Origin: Streptomyces sp. DH-12
GTDB taxonomy: Bacteria > Actinomycetota > Actinomycetes > Streptomycetales > Streptomycetaceae
Reading direction: 5' to 3'
NCBI RefSeq assembly: GCF_002899455.1
Contig: NZ_PPFB01000001.1
Coordinates: 7,262,501 to 7,326,500 of the forward strand
DNA: 64,000 nt
Below the pieces are notes generated by a model that worked only from the letters and a program-made list of their open reading frames with translations, was not told the DNA's origin and ran no database searches. Numbering within the stretch: position 1 is the first letter of the stretch; each line of letters opens with the position of its first letter. Of the stretch, positions 57,701 through 64,000 are shown piece by piece. The position numbers were made by a program, and so were the translations under genes.

Positions 57701-57903
57701 GAGCGGCCGTAGCCGCGGATGTCCGGCAGGACGGTGAAGCAGGCGGCGAGATGGTGGGCCAGAGGCGGCAGGCTGTAGCGGTCCGGGCCGCCGCTGTGCA
57801 GAAGAATCAGCCCCGGCCCTTGTCCCGGGGCCGTGCCGTGCAGCCGGCAGCCGTCGCTGCCGCGGTGGACGAAGTCGCGCATGCGGCCTCCCTCGTGCGC
57901 CAT
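57700..57903 (-). pseudogene. Alpha/beta-hydrolase N-terminal fragment
   Basis: From ATG 57903 (GGGGAGG about 10 bases upstream) the product reads MAHEGGRMRDFVHRGSDGCR, then PGLILLHSGGPDRYSLPPLA and VLPDIRGYGRS. The LLHxGGP oxyanion loop and LPDxRGYGRS strand mark the start of an alpha/beta hydrolase. The protein ends after about 68 residues, before the nucleophile elbow, so it is a truncated remnant. Confidence 0.65.
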
Positions 57904-57945
57904 GAACGGCGTCCTCCCCCGGGGGAGGGGAGGGGTAACGGAAAA

Positions 57946-57977
57946 ACGGGGGGCGGGCCTGTCGGTCCGCCCCCCGT
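57946..57977 (-). terminator. Terminator of the copper operon
   Basis: ACGGGGGGCGG and CCGCCCCCCGT form an 11-bp stem with a 10-base loop, 22 bases past the copA stop. In the leftward direction a run GTTTTTCC follows, adding terminator character. Confidence 0.85.
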
Positions 57978-57998
57978 CCGTGCGGCGGGGTCGAGGTG

Positions 57999-60269
57999 TC
58001 AGCCGGCGGCCTTGAAGCCGCGCAGGCGCAGGCTGTTGCCGACGACGAAGACCGAGGAGAACGCCATGGCGGCGCCGGCGATCATGGGGTTGAGCAGTCC
58101 GGCCGCGGCGAGGGGGAGGGCGGCGACGTTGTAGGCGAAGGCCCAGAACAGGTTGGACTTGATGGTGCCGAGCGTCTTGCGGGCCAGGCGGATGGCGTCG
58201 GCGGCGGCGCGCAGGTCGCCGCGGACGAGGGTGAGGTCGCCGGCCTCGATGGCGGCGTCGGTGCCGGTGCCCATGGCCAGCCCGAGGTCGGCCTGGGCGA
58301 GGGCTGCGGCGTCGTTGACGCCGTCACCGACCATCGCCACCGAACGGCCCTCGTCCTGCAGGCGCTTGACGACGTCGACCTTGTCCTGGGGCATGACCTC
58401 GGCGATCACCTCGTCGATGCCGACTTCCGAGGCCACCGCCTCGGCGACGGCCTTGTTGTCCCCGGTCAGCAGGATCGGCGTCAGGCCCAGGGCGCGCAGC
58501 CGGGTGATTGCTTCGGCACTGGTGTCCTTGACCGCGTCGGCGACCACCAGGACCGCCCTTGCCTCGCCGTCCCAGGCGACCGCGATCGCGGTGCGGCCCG
58601 CGGCCTCGGCGCCGGCCTTGGCGCGCGCCAGTTCGGTCGGCAGCTCCAGGGCCCACTCGGCGAGCAGCTTGGTCCGGCCCACCAGGACCGCATGGCCCTC
58701 GACCACACCCTGGACGCCCAGTCCGGGCACGTTGGCGAAGTCCTCCGGGACCGGCAGGGCACCGACCCGCTCGGCGGCGCCCGCGGCCACCGCCGCTGCG
58801 ATCGGGTGCTCCGAGGCGTGCTCCAAGGCCCCCGCCAGGCGCAGCACCTCGTCCTCGTCGGTGCCCTCGGCGGTGTGGACGGCGAGCAAGGTCATGCGGC
58901 CGGTGGTGACGGTGCCGGTCTTGTCCAGAACTATGGTGCCGACGCGGCGGGTGGACTCCAGGACCTCGGGTCCCTTGATGAGAATGCCGAGCTGGGCGCC
59001 GCGTCCGGTGCCGACCATCAGCGCGGTCGGGGTGGCCAGCCCCAGGGCGCAGGGGCAGGCGATGATCAGAACCGCCACGGCGGCGGTGAACGCGGCCGTC
59101 AGCCCGGCGCCGTTGCCGAGCCAGAAGCCCAGGGTGCCCAGGGCCAGGGCGATGACGACCGGGACGAAGACGCCGGAAATCTTGTCGGCGAGGCGCTGGG
59201 CGGCGGCTTTGCCGTTCTGCGCGTCCTCCACCAGCTTCGCCATCCGGGCGAGCTGGGTGTCGGCGCCCACCCGGGCGGCCTCGACGACCAGGCGGCCGCC
59301 GGCGTTCACGGTCGCTCCCGTGACGGCGTCCCCGGCGCCGACCTCGACGGGCACGGACTCGCCGGTGAGCATCGAGGCGTCGACGGCGGAGGTGCCCTCG
59401 ACGACCGTGCCGTCGGTGGCGATCTTCTCGCCCGGCCGGACCAGGAACCGGTCACCGACCTTCAGCTCGCCCACCGGGATCTGTTCCTCCCGGCCGCCGC
59501 GCAGGACGGTGACGTCCTTCGCACCCAGCTGAAGCAGTGCCTTCAACGCGGCCCCGGCCTTGCGCTTGGAACGGGCCTCGAAGTAGCGGCCGGCAAGGAT
59601 GAAGGCGGTGACACCGGCGGCGGCCTCGAGGTAGATGTTCCCGGCGCCGTCCGTGCGGGTGATGGTCAGCTCGAAGGGGTGGATCATGCCGGGGGTGCCG
59701 GCGGTACCGAAGAACAGCGCCCACAGCGACCACAAGAAGGCGGCCGAGGTACCGACGGAGATGAGGGTGTCCATGGTGGCCGCGCCGTGCCGCGCGTTGG
59801 TGAACGCAGCGCGGTGGAAGGGCCAGGCGGCGTAGGTGACGACCGGGGCGGCCAGGGTGAGGGAGAGCCACTGCCAGTACTCGAACTGTAGGGCCGGCAC
59901 CATCGCCATCGCGATGACCGGGACGGCGAGCACCACGGCCGTGACCAGCCGCTGCCGCAGCGGCCGTAGCTCATCGCCTTGCGTCTCCTGGCCCGGTCCG
60001 TCGTCTCGACCGTCACCGGTCGGGCCGGGCGTGGGGTCCGGTTCCGGCTTGCGGGCGGTGTAGCCGGTGGCCTCCACCGTGGCGATCAGGTCCGCGACGT
60101 CGAGGTCTTGGCGGAAGGTGACCTTGGCCTTCTCGGTGGCGTAGTTGACGGTGGCCTCGACTCCGTCCATCCGGTTCAGTTTCTTCTCGATCCGGGCGGC
60201 GCACGAGGCGCAGGTCATGCCGCCGATCGCGAGTTCGACCTCGGCTGTGTCGGGGACCGTGGTAGCCAT
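57999..60269 (-). CDS. copA: Copper-exporting P1B-type ATPase (CopA)
   Basis: 756 residues from ATG 60269 (GAGGAG upstream). One N-terminal heavy-metal domain with GMTCASC is followed by eight membrane helices, LTGES (actuator), the metal-binding membrane motif A-C405-P-C407-A, DKTGT with phosphorylated D449, SEHPIA and GDGVNDAAAL. CPC plus a CxxC domain is the Cu+-ATPase pattern. It pumps cytoplasmic Cu+ outward using ATP. It is in an operon with the upstream copper chaperone gene (80-bp gap), under CsoR-like operators. Confidence 0.95.
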   Translation of the reverse strand: MATTVPDTAEVELAIGGMTCASCAARIEKKLNRMDGVEATVNYATEKAKVTFRQDLDVADLIATVEATGYTARKPEPDPTPGPTGDGRDDGPGQETQGDELRPLRQRLVTAVVLAVPVIAMAMVPALQFEYWQWLSLTLAAPVVTYAAWPFHRAAFTNARHGAATMDTLISVGTSAAFLWSLWALFFGTAGTPGMIHPFELTITRTDGAGNIYLEAAAGVTAFILAGRYFEARSKRKAGAALKALLQLGAKDVTVLRGGREEQIPVGELKVGDRFLVRPGEKIATDGTVVEGTSAVDASMLTGESVPVEVGAGDAVTGATVNAGGRLVVEAARVGADTQLARMAKLVEDAQNGKAAAQRLADKISGVFVPVVIALALGTLGFWLGNGAGLTAAFTAAVAVLIIACPCALGLATPTALMVGTGRGAQLGILIKGPEVLESTRRVGTIVLDKTGTVTTGRMTLLAVHTAEGTDEDEVLRLAGALEHASEHPIAAAVAAGAAERVGALPVPEDFANVPGLGVQGVVEGHAVLVGRTKLLAEWALELPTELARAKAGAEAAGRTAIAVAWDGEARAVLVVADAVKDTSAEAITRLRALGLTPILLTGDNKAVAEAVASEVGIDEVIAEVMPQDKVDVVKRLQDEGRSVAMVGDGVNDAAALAQADLGLAMGTGTDAAIEAGDLTLVRGDLRAAADAIRLARKTLGTIKSNLFWAFAYNVAALPLAAAGLLNPMIAGAAMAFSSVFVVGNSLRLRGFKAAG

Positions 60270-60349
60270 CACTGCTCCTCGGACTGGGTGGGTGGAAGAG
60301 GGAAGAAAGGACCGGGCCCGCGGGCGGGCCCGGCAGACGAGCGGAGCTT

Positions 60350-60628
60350 TCAGGCCGCGCGGCCGGTGAGCTCGTAGCCGGCGTCGTCGACGACCTTCGC
60401 CAGCAGCGCGTCGTCCGGTTCGCCGGAGCTGGTGACGGCGACCTGGCCGCTCTCCAGGTCGACGACGACGGCCAGAACGCCGTTCAGGGCGCCTATCTCC
60501 TTGGTGAGCGTGGCCTTGCAGTGTCCGCACGTCATTCCGGAGACGTTGTAGACGGTGGTGGTGCCCTCGGTGGCCTCGGTCGCGGCGGTGTTGGTGGAGC
60601 AGCTGCCGTCGGGGGCGCAGCAGGACAT
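60350..60628 (-). CDS. copZ: Copper chaperone (CopZ-like HMA protein)
   Basis: 92 residues from ATG 60628 with GGGAGG upstream. A Cys-rich N-terminus (MSCCAPDGSC) precedes a heavy-metal-associated domain, VYNVSGMTCGHCKATLTKEI, with C34 and C37 as the Cu+ ligands, and ends DDALLAKVVDDAGYELTG. It carries Cu+ to CopA in the cytoplasm. The extra N-terminal Cys residues may add metal binding or, by resemblance to short CCAP tails, a second site. Confidence 0.93.
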   Translation of the reverse strand: MSCCAPDGSCSTNTAATEATEGTTTVYNVSGMTCGHCKATLTKEIGALNGVLAVVVDLESGQVAVTSSGEPDDALLAKVVDDAGYELTGRAA

Positions 60629-60658
60629 GGTTCCTCCCGGAGGATGCGATCACTGGTG

Positions 60659-60759
60659 TACCCCAGGGGGGTACCGCTGACGCCACTATGTATACCCCCT
60701 AGGGGTATCTTTGGCAAACGTCTCCGGATCGCTTGCATATACCCCCGGGGGGTATATGG
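60659..60759. promoter_or_regulatory. Three CsoR-like operator palindromes
   Basis: GTACCCCAGGGGGGTAC (60659-60675), ATACCCCCTAGGGGTAT (60693-60709) and a longer palindrome at 60737-60759 centred on CCCCCGGGGGG with ATATACC/GGTATAT arms. All fit the TACCCC-GGGGTA pattern bound by CsoR copper-sensing repressors. They lie between copZ (leftward) and the gene at 60811 (rightward), so both can be copper-controlled. No csoR gene is in the window. Confidence 0.8.
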
Positions 60760-60810
60760 CCGGGGGCGCCCGTCAAGGAAGGCGACGACACCGCCGAGAA
60801 AGGGTCCGTC

Positions 60811-61350
60811 ATGAACACCGGCGTCAGGATCACTGCTTTCACCGCCGCCGTCGCGGCGACCTTCGCCGCCGCCTACGGTGTCGGCGCGGCCACCGGCCCC
60901 CTCACCTCCGACCCGGAGCCCGCAGCCCACGCCGAGCACAACCGGCCGGCAACCCCCGACCACAACGTCGGCGGGCACAGCGGCCACGCTGACACAACGC
61001 CCGCAGGCCTGCAGATCTCCCAGGCCGGATACACCCTCGACCTGAAGACCCCCAGCCTGGCCGCGGGAGAGAAGAACCCGCTTCGACCGCTGGCTGGAGA
61101 CCTTCACCGACCCGCTCGACGTCCTGGGCGGCCCCGCCCACGCCGCCCAGCTGGCCGCCGCTGGGCGTCCGACCCCGCCAACCGGCCCCTTTGCCGGAAC
61201 GAGCAACGGTTCGCCGGCCAGCCCGTCCATCCGCGGCTGGTCAACGACGACCTGCGGGCTGTCGCCGAACTCCTCGCGTTCGTCGCCGCCACCCTGTGCT
61301 GCTTGGAAAGTCACAAGCTGTCTCAATTGGCTGGACTGCGAAGAAGCTGA
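60811..61350 (+). pseudogene. Truncated secreted protein of the copper locus
   Basis: ATG 60811 starts a signal-peptide-like segment (VRITAFTAAVAATFAAAYGV), then a His-rich stretch (AAHAEHNRPATPDHNVGGHS) and QISQAGYTLDLKTPSLAAGE. This is the N-terminus of a Streptomyces secreted copper-locus protein family. After about 90 residues (near 61080) the frame continues with unrelated Arg/Pro-rich sequence to 61350, so the C-terminal domain has been lost. The region 61080-61440 looks scrambled and I recognise no gene in it. Confidence 0.6.
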
Positions 61351-61440
61351 GACCGAGCTTGATCGGGACCTGCTCGCGGACAGACTGCTCTCCATGGGAT
61401 CAGTGGGCATGGCAACCAGGCAGCAGGGCGGGAACCGACG

Positions 61441-61974
61441 ATGAGTGCTGGCCTGCCCTTCTTTCGCTACCACCCCGATCCCCTCGCCAGCGGGTCCATC
61501 CGTGCGGCCGCCGATACGTGTGCCTGCTGCAAACGCAGCGTGGGCTGGATCTACACGGCCACCTTCTACACCGCACACGAGGTGAACGGACGTTTCTGCC
61601 CGTGGTGCATCGCAGACGGGGGCGCGGCCGAACGCTTCGCAGGTGAATTCACCGACTCCTACGGGCTTGACGGCGTCAGCGAGGATGTCCTGCACGAGGT
61701 CACCCGCCGCACCCCCGGCTTCCACGCATGGCAGGACCCGCACTGGCTGGTCCACTGCCAGGACGCGGCCGCCTTCGTCGGCGAAGTCGGGTACACCGAG
61801 TTGGTGGCGCATCCCGAAGCCCTCGCCCAACTGCGGGCCGACATGCGCCTCGACGGCTGGCACGACGAAAACCAGCTTGAGCACTTCCTGACCCACCTGG
61901 GCGACGGGGCGACCGCCATGCTCTTTCGCTGTACCGTCTGCGGCGCCCATCTCGCCTACGCCGACGCGTCCTAG
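61441..61974 (+). CDS. CbrC family protein
   Basis: 177 residues from ATG 61441. The family pattern is clear: LPFFRYHPDPLASGSIRAAA, a Cys cluster TCACCKRSVGWIYTATFY, RFCPWCIADGGAAERFAGEF and RRTPGFHAWQDPHWLVHCQD, with a final CTVCGAHLAYADAS. The paired Cys motifs suggest zinc binding. CbrC was linked to colicin E2 tolerance in E. coli, but its biochemical role is unknown. The stop codon coincides with the opposite-strand stop of the transposase fragment that follows, so the 3' end is tight against IS DNA. Confidence 0.85.
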   Translation: MSAGLPFFRYHPDPLASGSIRAAADTCACCKRSVGWIYTATFYTAHEVNGRFCPWCIADGGAAERFAGEFTDSYGLDGVSEDVLHEVTRRTPGFHAWQDPHWLVHCQDAAAFVGEVGYTELVAHPEALAQLRADMRLDGWHDENQLEHFLTHLGDGATAMLFRCTVCGAHLAYADAS

Positions 61975-62150
61975 AAGTCGCCTGCTCGGGTGAGTCGGCG
62001 GTAGCAGATGAGGGTGCAGGCGAGGCTGGTGAAGGCGAGGAAGTGCTCGGCCTTGCGTTCGTAGCGGCGGTGGAGTCGGCCGCAGCCGACGAGCCAGGCC
62101 ATGGTTCGTTCGATGGTCCAGCGGTGTCGGGGCGTGCTGGGGCCGGGTTC
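61971..62150 (-). pseudogene. IS5-family transposase C-terminal fragment
   Basis: The minus strand encodes RHRWTIERTMAWLVGCGRLH, then RRYERKAEHFLAFTSLACTL and ICYRRLTRAGDF before the stop. This is the well-conserved C-terminus (with the catalytic Glu in TIERT) of IS5-type DDE transposases. Everything upstream is missing; it joins the next IS6 fragment directly. Confidence 0.8.
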
Positions 62151-62161
62151 CGGCTCTGTGC

Positions 62162-62610
62162 TCAGGCCGTGGCGGGCAGGCCGGCGGTGCCGGTGATCTG
62201 CTCCCGGACAGCGAAGCGGATGGTCATCTCGGCGCGATGGTCGGGGGCGGTCATCAGGTGGCGGTGGGGGCGGAAGCGGGAAGAAATGCCGCTGAACGCG
62301 GACAGGGAACGCTGGGCTTTGCCGGTGGGGCGGAAGCCTTTCATGGCGCGTTCCCGCTGCCGGGTGGGCTGGTGGGAGTTCTCGGCCCGGTTGTTCAGGC
62401 CCTTGTGCGAGCGGTGTTCCACCCAGGGCATGACCTCACGGTGCGCCGCGCGGCAGGAACGGAACTGGCCGGTGACGACCACCCTGGGCACGGCCCCGGG
62501 TCCTTTGAGGAGCCGACGGAAGAAGCGCCTGGCCGCGGCCTTGTCACGCCGGTTGTGGACGAGGATGCCCAGCACGTCGCCGTTGTGGCCGACGGCCCGC
62601 CACCGGTGAC
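62162..62610 (-). pseudogene. IS6-family transposase fragment
   Basis: The C-terminal two thirds of an IS6 transposase: RWRAVGHNGDVLGILVHNRR, RVVVTGQFRSCRAAHREVMP, NNRAENSHQPTRQRERAMKG and FSGISSRFRPHRHLMTAPDH. The second catalytic Asp position in VVVTD reads VVVTG, and the N-terminus is absent. It resembles the transposase at 56569-57309 but has diverged. Confidence 0.82.
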
Positions 62611-62635
62611 GGCGATAGTGGCCAGCCGGGCGTGG

Positions 62636-63778
62636 TCAGGTTTCGGAGCTGTGATCGGCTTCAGGCTTGGGGAAGGTGACGCTGATGCGTGTGCCGTGGT
62701 CCAGCCGGCTGTCGAGGTCGATGTGGGCGTGGTGGTGTTCGGCGATGGCGGCGGTGATGGCCAGGCCGAGGCCGGTGCCGCCGTGAGTGCGGCTGCGGCC
62801 TTTGTCGGCTCGGTAGAAGCGGTCGAAGACATGGTTGACGGCGTGGGCGGGGATGCCGGGTCCGTTGTCCTGGACGGTGAGGATGACCTGGCTGTTGCCG
62901 GTGCGCAGTTCAATGGTGCAGGGTGCGGCGGGCGGTGTGTGCATGCGGACGTTGCTCAGGAGGTTGGCGAGCAGACTGCGCAGTTGCGCCTCGTCGCCGA
63001 GGACGGTGACGCTGTCTTGGATGTGCAGGGTGTAGGGGCGGGCGGGTTCAATGGCTGCGGCGTCGCGGACGGAGTCGGTGACGACGCGGCTGAGGGTGAC
63101 GGGCTCCAGGGGTGCTTCGCTTTCCTCGTCGAGACGGGCGAGCATCAGCAGGGCTTCGACGAGTTTGCCCATGCGCTGCACTTCCGCGTGCATGCGGTCG
63201 ATGGCGTCGTCGACGGAGGCTTTGTCGGGTAGTGCTCCGTGCTGGTAGAGCTCGGTGTAGCCGCGCAGGGACTGCAGCGGGGTGCGCAGTTCGTGGGAGG
63301 CGTCGGCGACGAAGCGGCGCATGCGTTCTTCGGATGCTTCGCGTGCGGCCATGGCGCTTTGGATCTGGTCGAGCATGGCGTTCAGCGCGTGGGCGAGGCG
63401 GCCGACCTCGGTGGTGGGGGCGGTGTCGGCCGCGGTGATCCGGCGGGTGAGATCGCCGGAGGCGATGGTGTCCGCGGTGTCGGCGGCGTGCTCCAGGGGC
63501 CGCAGTGCCCGGCGGACCGCCAGGGTGCTGACCACGGCCACCATGCACAGGCCGGTCAGTTCGGTTGCCACGATCACGACCCCGTTGGCCGTAGTGAGCC
63601 AGGCCAGGGCGGTTGCGGCGAGGGCGAGTGCGCACAGGGCCGTGACGAGGGCGCCGATCCGGGTCCGCAGCGGTCGCTGTCGCAGAAGCCGCCTGCCTCG
63701 CCCCGCGACCACAGTGACACGCAGGCGCGCGATCAGCCTGTGAGGGGGAGTGCTGGAGGGCCGGGCTGCAGGGGTCAT
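62636..63778 (-). CDS. Two-component sensor histidine kinase
   Basis: 380 residues; ATG 63778 overlaps the response-regulator stop (ATGA). Two membrane helices (about 41-60 and 66-86) with almost no extracellular loop, then HAMP, then a dimerisation domain with DASHELRTPLQS (His162). The ATP-binding domain has NLLSNVRMHTP (N box), DNGPGI (G1), FDRFYRADKGRSR (F box) and GGTGLGLAI (G2). The lack of a sensor loop suggests it senses within the membrane or via a partner. The signal is not evident; the copper operon is 2 kb away. Confidence 0.93.
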   Translation of the reverse strand: MTPAARPSSTPPHRLIARLRVTVVAGRGRRLLRQRPLRTRIGALVTALCALALAATALAWLTTANGVVIVATELTGLCMVAVVSTLAVRRALRPLEHAADTADTIASGDLTRRITAADTAPTTEVGRLAHALNAMLDQIQSAMAAREASEERMRRFVADASHELRTPLQSLRGYTELYQHGALPDKASVDDAIDRMHAEVQRMGKLVEALLMLARLDEESEAPLEPVTLSRVVTDSVRDAAAIEPARPYTLHIQDSVTVLGDEAQLRSLLANLLSNVRMHTPPAAPCTIELRTGNSQVILTVQDNGPGIPAHAVNHVFDRFYRADKGRSRTHGGTGLGLAITAAIAEHHHAHIDLDSRLDHGTRISVTFPKPEADHSSET

Positions 63779-64000
63779 CGGGGTTCCCGGATGCTGTAGC
63801 CGACGCCGCGCTGGGTGTGGATCAGGGCGGGGCCGAGACTGTCGATCTTGCGGCGCAGGTAGCTGATGTACGTGGCGACGACGGTGTCGTCGCCGTTGAA
63901 GTCGTAGGACCACACGTGGTCGAGCAGCTGGGCGCGGGGGACGACGCGCCCGCGGTGCAGCATGAGGTAGCGCAGCAGGCGGAACTCGGTCGGTGACAGG
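63775..64000 (-). CDS. OmpR-family response regulator, 5' end outside window
   Basis: Only the C-terminal 74 residues are visible: LSPTEFRLLRYLMLHRGRVV, LLDHVWSYDFNGDDTVVATY and ISYLRRKIDSLGPALIHTQR ending GVGYSIREPR. This is the winged-helix DNA-binding domain of OmpR/PhoB regulators. The receiver domain lies beyond the right edge. It is co-transcribed with, and overlaps, the kinase gene. Confidence 0.93.
   Translation of the reverse strand, partial: LSPTEFRLLRYLMLHRGRVVPRAQLLDHVWSYDFNGDDTVVATYISYLRRKIDSLGPALIHTQRGVGYSIREPR

Overview
The window is high-GC DNA with strong third-position GC bias, GTG and TTG starts, ATGA-type gene overlaps and gene families typical of Streptomyces. Its flanks are littered with broken insertion sequences and decayed genes, as in a chromosome arm or genomic island.

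Left flank (1-16.2 kb). A secreted S1 protease is cut by the window edge. Remnants of IS5-like and IS630 transposases follow. Next comes a toxin/immunity-like patch: two NucA/NucB-type nuclease domains, an SMI1/KNR4 protein and a DUF6461-like protein, split by an IS5-like element. A complete IS701-family element has a clear CTAG target duplication. A cold-shock gene and an initiator tRNA-Met mark a conserved chromosomal spot. A frameshifted XRE regulator with its SLOG partner, small hypothetical genes, a membrane-protein pseudogene and a broken LuxR regulator complete the flank.

Biosynthetic core (16.3-51.0 kb). Two NRPS proteins carry four modules (C-A-T-C-A-T and C-A-T-C-A-T-TE), followed by a P450, an MFS exporter and a divergent large LuxR (LAL) regulator. 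Beside them is a ribosomal-peptide patch: a 71-residue candidate precursor and a LanM-like enzyme. Its dehydratase half keeps all the expected catalytic residues, but its cyclase half has lost the catalytic His and all three zinc ligands. Two overlapping LuxR-type regulators diverge from it. Then come a peptidase E, a phosphopantetheinyl transferase and an MbtH protein. The core ends with an operon-like set: LanB-like protein, free-standing A domain, PLP threonine-dehydratase-like enzyme, free-standing carrier protein, and a second LanB-like protein. Both LanB-like proteins are the tRNA-dependent glutamylation/PEARL type without an elimination domain.

The unifying theme I infer is Ser/Thr dehydration or tRNA-dependent amino-acid addition on both ribosomal and carrier-bound substrates. 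The third NRPS module has a textbook Thr code and feeds an atypical condensation domain. The free A/T pair could prime the N-terminal C domain of the first NRPS. I know of no described system with exactly this combination, but I could not search.

Right flank (51-64 kb). A decayed helicase-associated gene lies next to a complete ISAzo13-family element. Then follow a small secreted protein, a truncated IS5-like transposase, a zeta-toxin locus cut by an IS6-family transposase, hydrolase fragments, a copper operon (copZ-copA) with three CsoR-like palindromes, a truncated secreted copper-locus protein, a CbrC-family protein, more IS fragments, and a two-component system whose response regulator runs off the right edge.
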